Shown in pieces: positions 39,750 through 48,337 of a DNA stretch of 51,415 nt. Positions within the stretch are counted from its first letter, which is position 1. Each line of letters starts with the position of its first letter. This DNA is from Candidatus Mediterraneibacter merdipullorum (GTDB taxonomy: Bacteria > Bacillota > Clostridia > Lachnospirales > Lachnospiraceae). Below the pieces are notes generated by a model. That model was given only the letters and a program-made list of their open reading frames with translations. It was not told the origin of the DNA and ran no database searches. Where the stretch lies: contig DXAL01000001.1 of assembly GCA_019117125.1 (NCBI GenBank), positions 1-51,415 of the forward strand. The letters run 5' to 3'. A program made the position numbers and the translations under genes.

Positions 39750-41651
39750 ATGAAAATCACACTGAAAGACGGCTCATGCAAAGAGTATCAGGAACCAAAG
39801 AGCGTGTACGACATCGCGCTCGACATCAGCGAAGGGCTTGCCAGAGTGGCGACGGCAGGCGAGGTGGACGGCGAAACGGTGGACCTGCGCACCGTGGTCG
39901 ACCACGACTGTGCGCTCAGTATCCTGACATTTAACGATGAGAAAGGAAAAGGCGCGTTCCGCCATACTGCCTCCCATATCATGGCGCAGGCAGTCAAGAG
40001 GCTGTATCCGGAGACAAAACTTGCCATCGGTCCTTCCATCGCAGACGGGTTTTACTATGATGTGGACCGGGAGACTCCGTTCACGGCAGACGACCTGGAG
40101 AAGATTGAGGCGGAGATGAAGAAGATTGTCAAGGAAAATCTGGAAATCCGGCAGTATACCATGCCGAGGAACGAGGCTCTCGCATATTTCCGGGAGAAGG
40201 ACGAGCCCTACAAAGTGGAGCTGATAGAGGACCTGCCGGAAGACGAGACCATCAGCTTCTATTCCCAGGGAGAGTTTACGGACCTGTGCGCCGGCCCTCA
40301 TCTGATGACGACGAAGCCGGTGAAGGCGCTTAAGCTGACAAGCCTTGCGGGCGCTTACTGGAGAGGCGACGAGCACAACAAGATGCTCCAGAGGATTTAC
40401 GGCACCGCATTCCCGAAGAAAGCGGAGCTGGAAGAATACCTGACAATGATTGAGGAAGCGAAAAAGCGTGACCACCGGAAACTGGGCAAAGAGCTCGGGC
40501 TCTTCATGATGCGCGAGGAAGGCCCGGGATTCCCGTTCTTCCTGCCAAACGGCATGGTATTAAAGAACACGCTGCTGGACTACTGGAGAGAGATACACCG
40601 CAGGGCAGGCTATGTGGAAATCAGCACTCCCATTATGCTGAGCCGCCATCTGTGGGAGACGTCCGGACACTGGGACCACTATAAGGAAAATATGTACACG
40701 ACCGTCATCGACGACGTGGATTTCGCAGTCAAGCCGATGAACTGCCCGGGCGGCATCCTTGTGTATGAGTCGGAGCCCCGCTCCTACCGCGACCTGCCGC
40801 TGCGCATGGGCGAGCTCGGTCTGGTCCACCGCCATGAGAAATCCGGACAGCTTCACGGTCTGATGCGCGTGCGCTGCTTCACACAGGACGATGCGCACAT
40901 CTTCATGACGCCGGAACAGATTAAGGATGAGATCAAAGGCGTTGTCAGGCTCATCGACGAGGTGTACAGCCTCTTTGGATTCAAATATCACGTAGAACTC
41001 TCCACCCGTCCGGAGGACAGCATGGGGAGCGACGAGGACTGGGAAATGGCGACGGACGCTCTGAGAGCGGCTCTGGATGACATCGGACTTCCCTATGTGG
41101 TAAATGAAGGGGACGGCGCATTCTATGGACCGAAGATTGACTTCCATCTGGAAGACTCCATCGGACGGACCTGGCAGTGCGGAACCATCCAGCTCGACTT
41201 CCAGCTTCCGCTCCGGTTTGACCTGGAGTATACGGGCGCGGACGGAGAGAAGCACAGACCCATCATGATACACCGCGTCGTATTCGGCTCCATCGAGCGG
41301 TTCATCGGAATCCTTATCGAGCATTTCGCGGGAGCGTTCCCGACCTGGCTTGCCCCGGTGCAGGTGAAAGTCCTGCCCATATCCGACAAGCACATGGAGT
41401 ACGGAAATAAAGTCCTGGAAGCCCTGCAGGCGGCGGGCATCCGCGCGGAAATCGATACGAGGGCGGAGAAGATCGGATATAAAATACGCGAAGCGCAGAT
41501 GAAGAAGATACCGTATATGCTCGTCGTCGGCGCGAAAGAAGAGGAAGAGGAAAAAGTATCCGTCAGAAGCCGCGCAAACGGCGATGAAGGACAGTGCGCA
41601 CTGGAAGAGTTCCTTGCAAAAATAAAAGAAGAAATCGCGCAGAAGAAGTAA
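39750..41651 (+). CDS. thrS: Threonine--tRNA ligase
   Basis: 633 residues from ATG 39750, behind AGGAAAGGAAG. In order: TGS domain (MKITLKDGSCKEYQ), the editing domain with HTASHIMAQAVKRLYP and DLCAGPHL, class II motif 1 near YVEISTPIML, motif 2 RYEHS-like GLVHRHEKSGQLHGLMRVRC, zinc-ligand region MNCPGG, motif 3 PIMIHRVVFGSIERFIGIL, and the anticodon-binding domain (WLAPVQVKVLPISDKHMEYG). The normal length and all key motifs are present. It charges tRNAThr and is controlled by the T-box in its leader. The next plus-strand gene is far off, so it is monocistronic. Confidence 0.98.
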   Translation: MKITLKDGSCKEYQEPKSVYDIALDISEGLARVATAGEVDGETVDLRTVVDHDCALSILTFNDEKGKGAFRHTASHIMAQAVKRLYPETKLAIGPSIADGFYYDVDRETPFTADDLEKIEAEMKKIVKENLEIRQYTMPRNEALAYFREKDEPYKVELIEDLPEDETISFYSQGEFTDLCAGPHLMTTKPVKALKLTSLAGAYWRGDEHNKMLQRIYGTAFPKKAELEEYLTMIEEAKKRDHRKLGKELGLFMMREEGPGFPFFLPNGMVLKNTLLDYWREIHRRAGYVEISTPIMLSRHLWETSGHWDHYKENMYTTVIDDVDFAVKPMNCPGGILVYESEPRSYRDLPLRMGELGLVHRHEKSGQLHGLMRVRCFTQDDAHIFMTPEQIKDEIKGVVRLIDEVYSLFGFKYHVELSTRPEDSMGSDEDWEMATDALRAALDDIGLPYVVNEGDGAFYGPKIDFHLEDSIGRTWQCGTIQLDFQLPLRFDLEYTGADGEKHRPIMIHRVVFGSIERFIGILIEHFAGAFPTWLAPVQVKVLPISDKHMEYGNKVLEALQAAGIRAEIDTRAEKIGYKIREAQMKKIPYMLVVGAKEEEEEKVSVRSRANGDEGQCALEEFLAKIKEEIAQKK

Positions 41652-41682
41652 GGATGAAATAAATCTGAACAGGATAGAGAGG

Positions 41683-41723
41683 CACGACCGGGGCAGGGCT
41701 ATTCCGGCTCCGCCCCGGTCGTG
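41683..41723 (+). terminator. Strong hairpin after thrS, probable terminator
   Basis: CACGACCGGGGC (41683-41694) and GCCCCGGTCGTG (41712-41723) are perfect 12-bp arms. The T-run is absent on both sides, so it may only slow polymerase or protect the 3' end. Confidence 0.55.
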
Positions 41724-41796
41724 AAATCCCATCCAGCCAGACAGTTTCTCCCTCCCTCCTCATTTCTCTGCACGTTGGTATGGAGTTGGTGCCGGG

Positions 41797-41905
41797 GAGT
41801 GGTCTGCGGCAGTGTGCAGCCGGTGAAGTGATGGGGCGATGATCCCGGCAGATACAAGGGCGTCCGGATGAATCCGTACGCCCTTGTATCTGTCGAGGAC
41901 CACTC
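41797..41905. other. Structured intergenic element of unknown role
   Basis: Between convergent thrS and glgX. The inner stem is 41849-41863 against 41878-41892, 15 perfect pairs, extended by CGGAT/ATCCG inside. The outer arms GAGTGGTC (41797-41804) and GACCACTC (41898-41905) also pair, giving a closed multi-branch outline of about 109 bases, with a possible GCTGCGGCAG-type stem in the left part. There is no T-run and no convincing coding sequence. It could be a small RNA, a palindromic mobile fragment or a paired 3' end. I do not recognise it. Confidence 0.6.
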
Positions 41906-41911
41906 GTAACA

Positions 41912-44047
41912 TTAATTAATTGTTTGCACGCTGCCGCAGGCCGCGCACCCTGCAAACACGATGACCGACCGCTCCCCCAGCGTGATGTGCTTTTCAGCCG
42001 CCGGCATCTCTTCTTTTTCAAAGGTCTGCTGTTTCGGGTCGCCGGTGTTGACCGCAATCTTCCAGGCATGTCCGGCGGGGAGGTCCGGAAGCGTCAGTTC
42101 CGTCGGGAACCAGTGGGCGTTGACCGCCACATAGACCAGGTCCTCCCGCTGCGTCTCCTCGTCGTACCCGGAGAAAAGGACGCATGCTACATAGGATTCC
42201 CCGGAGTCATCCGGTTTCCAGGGCTCCAGCCCGTGTATGCTCATGGACGGGAAGCCGAAGTAGCTGGGCTCCAGGTCCCTGCGGATGGCAGGGTGCTCCA
42301 TGCGGAATGCGATCAGATAGCGGAAGAAGTCGAACAGCTCCCGGTTCTTCTCAAGGAGGCTCCAGTCCAGCCAGGAAATCTCATTGTCCTGACAGTAGGG
42401 ATTATTGTTTCCATAGCGCGTGTCGCCGAATTCATCTCCGGAGAGGAACATGGGCGTCCCCCGGCTGCACATGAGCACGGCGCATGCGTTTTTTATCATC
42501 TTAAAGCGGAGGGAGAGCACATCCCTGTCGTCTGTCTCGCCTTCGGCTCCGCAGTTCCAGCTGTTGTTGTCGTCATAGCCGTCGGTGTTGTTCCAACCGT
42601 TTGCTTCATTGTGCTTTTCATTGTAGCTGTACATGTCGTACAGGGTGAACCCGTCGTGGCAGGTCAGGAAGTTGACGGAGGCATTTCCGCCCCGGTAGAC
42701 CGGGTCGTAGAGGTCCGGGGAGCCGGTCATCCGCTGTGCGGCGATGCCTGCCATATGGCTGTCGCCTTTTAAGTAGCAGCGCATGTCGTCCCGGTAGCGC
42801 CCGTTCCACTCTGCCCAGCGCTTCCAGGAGGGGAAGGACCCGACCTGGTAGAGTCCGCCGGCATCCCACGCCTCGGCGATGAGCTTGACATTTCCGAGGA
42901 TGGGGTCGAAGGCAAGGCTTCGCAGGAGCGGCGGCTGGTTCAGGGGCGTGCCGTTCTCGCTGCGCCCGAGGATGGAGGCAAGGTCGAATCGGAAGCCGTC
43001 CACCCGGTAGTCCGTCACCCAGTAGCGCAGGCAGTCCAGGATGAGCTCCTGGACGACCGGGTGGTTGCAGTTCAGGGTGTTCCCGCAGCCGCTGAAGTTG
43101 TAGTACTTCCCGTCCGGCGTCAGCATATAATAAATGTTGTTGTCAAAGCCTTTGAAACAGAAGGACGGTCCGCGCTCGTTTCCCTCTGCAGTATGGTTGA
43201 ACACCACGTCCAGGATCACATCGATGCCGTTTTCGTGGAGCGTGCGTATCATCCGTTTGAGTTCGGTCCCTTCCCGGTTGTACTCCGTGCTGGAAGAGTA
43301 GCTGGTGTTCGGGGCGAAGAAGCAGACCGGATTGTAGCCCCAGTAGTCCAGCAGTTCATTTTCATCGATGAGGCGGGCGTCCCGCATCTCGTCAAATTCA
43401 AAGACCGGCATCAGCTCCACCGCATTGACGCCCAGTTCTTTTAAGTAGGGGATTTTCTCCTCCAGCCCGCGGAACGTGCCGGGGCAGGACACGCCGGACG
43501 TGGGGGATTTGGTGAATCCGCGCACGTGGAGCTCGTAGATGACAAGGTCTTCCATCGGGATGGGAGCGCTGCGCTCCAGCCCCCAGTCAAAGTTGTTCTG
43601 CACGACCCGGGCGCGGTACCCGTGGCGGACGTTGTTCTTGCAGCCCCACTGGCTCTGTCCGGTCACCGCGCGTGCGTACGGGTCCAGCAGGATTTTGGTC
43701 CGGTCGAAGCGAAGGCCCTTCTTTTCATCGTAGGGTCCGTCCAGCCGGTAGGCGTATTCAAATTCCTCCGCGTCCAGTCCGAAGACAATCATGGAGTAGA
43801 CGAAGCCGATGCGGTAGTTCTCCGGAAATTTCAGCGCGGCAAAGGGCTCCTCGGCTTCCCGGTGGAAGAGGAGGAGTTCGCAGGATGTGGCTCCGTGGGA
43901 CTGGATGGTGAAATTCACGCCGCCGGGGATGACGGTGGCTCCGAAAAAGCGGAAAAATCCCGGACGGACCTGAAATCCGGAAATCGTATCCAGCGGTTCC
44001 AGCTGGCGCCCCGGTACGAGTACCAGGTCAGATGTGTGCAGTGACAT
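41912..44047 (-). CDS. glgX: Glycogen debranching / isoamylase-type enzyme (GlgX-like)
   Basis: 711 residues. An N-terminal CBM48 domain (FRFFGATVIPGGVNFTIQSH) is followed by YELHVRGFTKSPTSGV and the GH13 barrel: VILDVVFNHTAEGN (region I), GFRFDLASILGR with the nucleophile Asp (II), LIAEAWDAGGLYQVG with the acid/base Glu (III) and FLTCHDGFTLYDM (IV). NNSWNCGAEGETDD and QDNEISWLDW are typical of GlgX/TreX. It cleaves alpha-1,6 branches of glycogen or limit dextrins in the cytosol. Start 44047 behind AAAGGAGCTGACTTC. Its upstream gap (44048-44344) is shared with the divergent PurF paralogue. Confidence 0.93.
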   Translation of the reverse strand: MSLHTSDLVLVPGRQLEPLDTISGFQVRPGFFRFFGATVIPGGVNFTIQSHGATSCELLLFHREAEEPFAALKFPENYRIGFVYSMIVFGLDAEEFEYAYRLDGPYDEKKGLRFDRTKILLDPYARAVTGQSQWGCKNNVRHGYRARVVQNNFDWGLERSAPIPMEDLVIYELHVRGFTKSPTSGVSCPGTFRGLEEKIPYLKELGVNAVELMPVFEFDEMRDARLIDENELLDYWGYNPVCFFAPNTSYSSSTEYNREGTELKRMIRTLHENGIDVILDVVFNHTAEGNERGPSFCFKGFDNNIYYMLTPDGKYYNFSGCGNTLNCNHPVVQELILDCLRYWVTDYRVDGFRFDLASILGRSENGTPLNQPPLLRSLAFDPILGNVKLIAEAWDAGGLYQVGSFPSWKRWAEWNGRYRDDMRCYLKGDSHMAGIAAQRMTGSPDLYDPVYRGGNASVNFLTCHDGFTLYDMYSYNEKHNEANGWNNTDGYDDNNSWNCGAEGETDDRDVLSLRFKMIKNACAVLMCSRGTPMFLSGDEFGDTRYGNNNPYCQDNEISWLDWSLLEKNRELFDFFRYLIAFRMEHPAIRRDLEPSYFGFPSMSIHGLEPWKPDDSGESYVACVLFSGYDEETQREDLVYVAVNAHWFPTELTLPDLPAGHAWKIAVNTGDPKQQTFEKEEMPAAEKHITLGERSVIVFAGCAACGSVQTIN

Positions 44048-44205
44048 GAAGTCAGCTCCTTTCGGGATGGTCTATAGTTATCGTATATACTGTCTATTAT
44101 AAACGATACGAGAGAGAAAGCAAAGAAATATCCCGATTATCGGGCGGGATTTTTGCGGTTCATTATTCAATATAGACAAACTTCTTTCTCATGGGCATGG
44201 AGTAC

Positions 44206-44235
44206 TTGACTTATGCCGGCTTTTTCATATATTCT
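44206..44235 (+). promoter_or_regulatory. Predicted promoter and leader of the second PurF gene
   Basis: TTGACT (44206-44211), 18 bases, TATTCT (44230-44235). The leader of about 100 bases holds two hairpins: AGACAGGA (44256-44263) with TCCTGTCT (44285-44292), and TGTGCG (44304-44309) with CGCACA (44317-44322), the latter ending nine bases before GGAGG. Neither has a T-run. Further left, ATCCCG and CGGGAT around 44130-44150 form another stem nearer glgX. Confidence 0.6.
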
Positions 44236-44344
44236 GTATATCGTAAAAAACAAACAGACAGGAAGGCAGGGCAGCGGACGGCTGTCCTGTCTTACTGGGC
44301 GTGTGTGCGGGGAAAACGCACATATCTGAAGGAGGACATCATAC

Positions 44345-45757
44345 ATGGGTGGATTTTTTGGAGTTGCATCAAAACAGGATTGTGTGCTTGAGCTTTTCTA
44401 CGGCGTGGACTATCATTCCCATCTCGGCACGAGAAGGGGCGGTATGGCGGTCTACGGCAAAGACGGATTCAGCCGCGCCATCCACAATATAGAAAATTCT
44501 CCGTTCCGCACCAAGTTCGAGCGGGACGTAGAAGAGCTGAAAGGCAATCTGGGCATCGGCTGTATCTCGGATTACGAGCCCCAGCCGCTGCTTCTGCAGT
44601 CCCATCTGGGCAGCTTTGCCATCACGACCATCGGCAAAGTCAATAACCTGGACGAAATCCTGGAAAAGGCGTACAGCGACGGGCGGACCCATTTCCTGGA
44701 GATGAGCGGAGGGCAGATTAACGTTACGGAACTCATCGGCTCCCTCATCTGCCAGAAGGCGACCATCGAAGAGGGCATCCGTTACGCCCAGGAGGTGGTG
44801 GACGGCTCCCTGAGCCTCCTCATCATGACGAAAGACGGAATCTACGCCGCCAGGGACCTGGTGGGAAGGACGCCGGTAGTCATCGGAAAGAAAGAGGACG
44901 CATACTGTGTATCCTTTGAGAATTTTGCGTACCTCAACCTGGGATACAGCCATGACCGGGAACTGGGACCGGGCGAGATCGTCTACATCACGCCGGAGAG
45001 CGTGGAGACGCGCGTGCAGCCGGGAGAGAAGATGCGCATCTGCTCCTTCCTGTGGGTATATTACGGATACCCCACCTCTTCCTACGAAGGCGTGAATGTG
45101 GAAGAGATGCGCTACCGCTGCGGCAGCATGCTGGCAAAGCGGGATGAGGGTTCCGTGCACCCGGACATCGTGGCAGGCGTGCCGGATTCCGGCATCGCCC
45201 ACGCCATCGGCTACTCTAACGAGTCGGGCATTCCCTATGCGCGTCCCTTCATCAAATATACGCCCACATGGCCCAGGTCCTTCATGCCGACGAACCAGAG
45301 CCAGAGAGACCTCATCGCGCGGATGAAGCTCATACCGGTGCAGGCGCTCATCGAGAATAAGCGGCTCCTGCTCATCGACGACTCCATCGTGCGGGGCACC
45401 CAGCTGCGGGAAACGACGGAATTCCTGTACCGCAGCGGTGCGAAGGAAGTGCATGTGCGCCCGGCGTGCCCGCCTCTGGTGTACGGCTGCAAGTATCTGA
45501 ACTTCTCGCGCTCCAAGTCCGAGATGGAACTCATCACCAGACGGGTCATCAAAGAGCAGGAAGGCGGGACATGCACAGAGGAAGTACTGGAAGAATACAC
45601 GAACCCGGATTCCTGCCGCTACGCGAAGATGGTGGAGGAAATCTGCAAGATACAGAACCTGACGACGCTGCGGTTCCACCGGCTGGACGATCTTCTCGCA
45701 TCCATCGGGCTGGAACCGTGCAAAGTGTGTACGTACTGCTTCAGCGGCAGGGAATAG
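44345..45757 (+). CDS. PurF paralogue lacking the glutaminase cysteine
   Basis: 470 residues homologous to amidophosphoribosyltransferase over its whole length, but it begins MGGFFGVASKQDC where PurF has CGVFG: the Ntn nucleophile is replaced by Gly and no propeptide is present. The PRPP motif is intact (LLLIDDSIVRGTQL), as are SFLWVYYGYPTSS, VAGVPDSGIAHAIGY and cysteines matching the Fe-S ligands of canonical PurF (ICSFLW, VYGCKYLNFSRS, CKVCTYC). It may use free ammonia, accept another amine, or be regulatory. ATG 44345 behind GAAGGAGGACATCATAC. The MATE transporter gene follows 72 bp later. The window also encodes a normal PurF at 13548-14957. Confidence 0.88.
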   Translation: MGGFFGVASKQDCVLELFYGVDYHSHLGTRRGGMAVYGKDGFSRAIHNIENSPFRTKFERDVEELKGNLGIGCISDYEPQPLLLQSHLGSFAITTIGKVNNLDEILEKAYSDGRTHFLEMSGGQINVTELIGSLICQKATIEEGIRYAQEVVDGSLSLLIMTKDGIYAARDLVGRTPVVIGKKEDAYCVSFENFAYLNLGYSHDRELGPGEIVYITPESVETRVQPGEKMRICSFLWVYYGYPTSSYEGVNVEEMRYRCGSMLAKRDEGSVHPDIVAGVPDSGIAHAIGYSNESGIPYARPFIKYTPTWPRSFMPTNQSQRDLIARMKLIPVQALIENKRLLLIDDSIVRGTQLRETTEFLYRSGAKEVHVRPACPPLVYGCKYLNFSRSKSEMELITRRVIKEQEGGTCTEEVLEEYTNPDSCRYAKMVEEICKIQNLTTLRFHRLDDLLASIGLEPCKVCTYCFSGRE

Positions 45758-45829
45758 GAGAACGCCTGTCCTCTGCCGCCGGACAGCCGGATACAGACGG
45801 AAAGAAAACAGGAAAGGCAGAGGATACAG

Positions 45830-47218
45830 ATGATATTTCACAGAAAAAGCGAGGATGCCCTTGGGATTGACTGGAGAGGGTTTTACAAGACCGTCATCGC
45901 CCTCGTGGTCCCCATGGCGCTCCAGAATCTCATCAACGTAGGAGTGACGGCTGCGGACGTCATCATGCTGGGCGCGGTGGGAGAGACTGCGCTCTCCGGC
46001 GCTTCCCTTGCGGGACAGGTACAGTACATCATGACCCTCTTCCTCTTCGGGCTGACGTCGGGAGCCACCGTGCTGACGGCGCAGTACTGGGGGAAGGGCG
46101 ATGTCCGGACCATCGAGAAGATACTGGGCATGACGGTGAAGGCGGCGGTGATTGTGACTGCCCTGTTTACCGTGGCAGCCCTCGTCATCCCGGACAAGCT
46201 GATGCTCATATTTACCAGCGATCCGGCGGTGATAGCGGAGGGAGTCAAATACCTGCGCATCGTTGCATTTACCTATGTGATGATTGGCGTGACCCAGGCG
46301 TATCTGTATGTGATGCGCAGCGTGGAACGGGTGGTCGTGGCGACCGTGGTGTATCTCTGCTCCCTGCTGTGCAATATCGTGATGAACTCTATCTTCATCT
46401 TCGGTCTCTTCGGACTGCCGGCGATGGGCGTGTCCGGAGCGGCGCTGGGCACCCTGTGCGCCCGTGTCCTGGAAGTGGTGCTGACGGCGGGATATGCCCG
46501 GGTGTTCAACAAAGAAATCAAGCTGCGCCCGCGATACATCCTGCACACGGACCGGGAACTGTTCCGGGATTTCATGAAATACGCCCTTCCCGTGGTCGCA
46601 AATGAAATCATGTGGGGCATGGGGACTGCGGCGAACACCGCCATCCTGGGGCATCTGGGAAGCCCGGCAGTGGCGGCGAACTCGGTGGCGCAGGTGGCAA
46701 GGCAGCTGGCGACCGTGGTTTCCTTCGGCATGTCCAGCGCGGCGGCAATCTATATCGGGAAGACCATCGGGGAGAAAAAACTGGAGCACGCCAAAGCTTA
46801 CGCGAAGCGGTTCATCCTGATGAGTCTGGTGATGGGAGCCCTAGGCGGTCTCATTATCCTGGCGGCATCCGGACCGGCGGCAGCGGCGCTGTCCCTGACG
46901 GACACGGCGAAAGGATATCTGCGCATCATGTTCTTTGTCATGTCCTACTTCGTGGTGGGACAGGCGTTTAACACGACCATGGTGGTCGGGATATTCCGCT
47001 CCGGCGGCGACACCCGGTTCGGACTCATCATGGATGTGAGCACCATGTGGGGATGCTCCATCCTGCTGGGCTTCCTGGCGGCGTTTGTCTTCAAGCTGAG
47101 CGTGCCTGTCGTGTACGTCATCCTGATGAGCGACGAACTCATCAAGATTCCCATTTCTTACCGGCGGTACCGGAGCATGAAATGGCTCAAAGACGTGACG
47201 AGAGAGCAGGCGGCGTAG
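45830..47218 (+). CDS. MATE family efflux transporter
   Basis: 462 residues, with about 12 membrane helices in two halves. The first half opens with FYKTVIALVVPMALQNLINVGVTAAD, then VGETALSGASLAGQVQ and GLTSGATVLTAQYWGKGD; the second repeats the pattern with ALPVVANEIMWGMGTAANTA, SPAVAANSVAQVARQL and VVGIFRSGGDTRF. It exports organic cations, drugs or metabolites in exchange for Na+ or H+. Start 45830 behind AAAGGCAGAGGATACAG. It follows the PurF paralogue without a visible terminator; whether it exports a product connected with that enzyme is unknown. Confidence 0.92.
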   Translation: MIFHRKSEDALGIDWRGFYKTVIALVVPMALQNLINVGVTAADVIMLGAVGETALSGASLAGQVQYIMTLFLFGLTSGATVLTAQYWGKGDVRTIEKILGMTVKAAVIVTALFTVAALVIPDKLMLIFTSDPAVIAEGVKYLRIVAFTYVMIGVTQAYLYVMRSVERVVVATVVYLCSLLCNIVMNSIFIFGLFGLPAMGVSGAALGTLCARVLEVVLTAGYARVFNKEIKLRPRYILHTDRELFRDFMKYALPVVANEIMWGMGTAANTAILGHLGSPAVAANSVAQVARQLATVVSFGMSSAAAIYIGKTIGEKKLEHAKAYAKRFILMSLVMGALGGLIILAASGPAAAALSLTDTAKGYLRIMFFVMSYFVVGQAFNTTMVVGIFRSGGDTRFGLIMDVSTMWGCSILLGFLAAFVFKLSVPVVYVILMSDELIKIPISYRRYRSMKWLKDVTREQAA

Positions 47219-47310
47219 GCGCGGCGGAACATCCAGCAGGTGCGTCCGGGAATCCGGCGGTTCCTGCGGGCAGGTCCGGAAATCCGCTCTATACAAAAAA
47301 CGCCGGAATG

Positions 47311-47319
47311 TGATATACT
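47311..47319 (+). promoter_or_regulatory. Possible extended -10 promoter of the Mrp-type gene
   Basis: TGATATACT at 47311-47319 is an extended -10 (TG, one base, TATACT), 62 bp before the start. No good -35 is present. The rest of the gap 47219-47310 shows nothing notable. Confidence 0.45.
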
Positions 47320-47380
47320 GGCAAAAGAGCGGCAGATACTGCCGCGTCTGCTTGAATGAAAGAAAGAAGGTATCGAGGCA

Positions 47381-48214
47381 ATGGCAGAAGAACAGAATAC
47401 GAACGGATGTACAGAAGAGTCCTGCGCAGGCTGTGCCCACGCAGATTCCTGTACGAGTAAGAAGACAGATTTCCGCGAGCCGGAGAACATGTACTCCTCT
47501 ATCAAAAAAGTCATCGGAGTCGTCAGCGGCAAGGGCGGAGTCGGAAAATCCCTTGTCACGGCGTCCCTTGCGCGGATGATGAGGGAGAAAGGGTATGAGG
47601 TCGGCATCCTGGACGCGGATATCACCGGACCGTCCATCCCGAAGATGTACGGCATCCACACGAAGGCGGGAGCGACCGAGGAGAACATCATCCCCTGCAC
47701 GGCAAAGGACGGCACGAAGATTATGTCCGTCAACCTGCTCCTGGAAGATGAGTCTGCTCCGGTCATTTGGAGAGGACCCATTATCGCCAGCGTGGTAAAG
47801 CAGTTCTGGACAGACGTGATGTGGGGAGATTTGGACTATCTCTTTGTGGACATGCCGCCCGGAACAGGCGACGTGCCGCTGACTGTGTTCCAGTCCCTTC
47901 CGGTGGACGGCGTCGTCATCGTCACATCTCCCCAGGACCTGGTGCAGATGATTGTGAAGAAGGCTGCGAACATGGCGGAGCAGATGAACATACCGGTGCT
48001 TGGTGTGGTCGAGAATTACAGCTATGTGAAATGTCCGGACTGCGGGAAAGAAATCCGGATATTCGGCGAGAGCAATATCGCGGACGTCGCATCAGAGATG
48101 GGCGTGCCGGTGCTCGGACAGATGCCGGTCGATATGGACCTGGCAAAAGCGGTCGAAGAAGAGCGCTTCTATGAGGTGGAAAACCCGTATATCAGCAATC
48201 CGGGGATTTTCTGA
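47381..48214 (+). CDS. Mrp/NBP35-type P-loop ATPase (Fe-S cluster carrier)
   Basis: 277 residues. N-terminal cysteine-rich stretch CTEESCAGCAHADSC, as in NBP35-type proteins; deviant Walker A SGKGGVGKSLVTASLA; DADITGPSIPKMYG; FVDMPPGTGDVPLTVFQSLP; a CPDCGKEIRIFG motif (CxxC near the C-terminus that bridges the dimer cluster); and QMPVDMDLAKAVEE. Members bind a [4Fe-4S] cluster and pass it to apoproteins, fitting a cell rich in Fe-S enzymes such as HydABC and GltBD. Start 47381 behind AAAGAAGGTATCGAGGCA. It ends at a strong terminator. Confidence 0.93.
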   Translation: MAEEQNTNGCTEESCAGCAHADSCTSKKTDFREPENMYSSIKKVIGVVSGKGGVGKSLVTASLARMMREKGYEVGILDADITGPSIPKMYGIHTKAGATEENIIPCTAKDGTKIMSVNLLLEDESAPVIWRGPIIASVVKQFWTDVMWGDLDYLFVDMPPGTGDVPLTVFQSLPVDGVVIVTSPQDLVQMIVKKAANMAEQMNIPVLGVVENYSYVKCPDCGKEIRIFGESNIADVASEMGVPVLGQMPVDMDLAKAVEEERFYEVENPYISNPGIF

Positions 48215-48228
48215 AATAATAGGGATGC

Positions 48229-48264
48229 AAGCTCCCCCGGCGTTGTATGCCGGGGGCTTTTTTT
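48229..48264 (+). terminator. Terminator after the Mrp-type gene
   Basis: CCCCCGGC (48234-48241) pairs with GCCGGGGG (48249-48256) around GTTGTAT, followed by C and seven T. The flanking AAG/CTT can extend the stem. Confidence 0.92.
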
Positions 48265-48337
48265 GCCGCGGGATGAGCGGAGAGAGGCGGGCGCCGTGCC
48301 TGCACGGGCGGGCATCCCGCGGGTGAAGGAGGACAGC

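Noticed and set aside
41683-41723. Perfect intrinsic terminator of thrS
   Set aside because: The stem is perfect but no T-run follows on either strand, so it is listed only as probable.
44369-46789. Minus-strand open frame of about 800 codons across the PurF paralogue and MATE gene
   Set aside because: Both plus-strand genes have family motifs, start sites and ribosome binding sites. The antisense reading is GC-bias driven.
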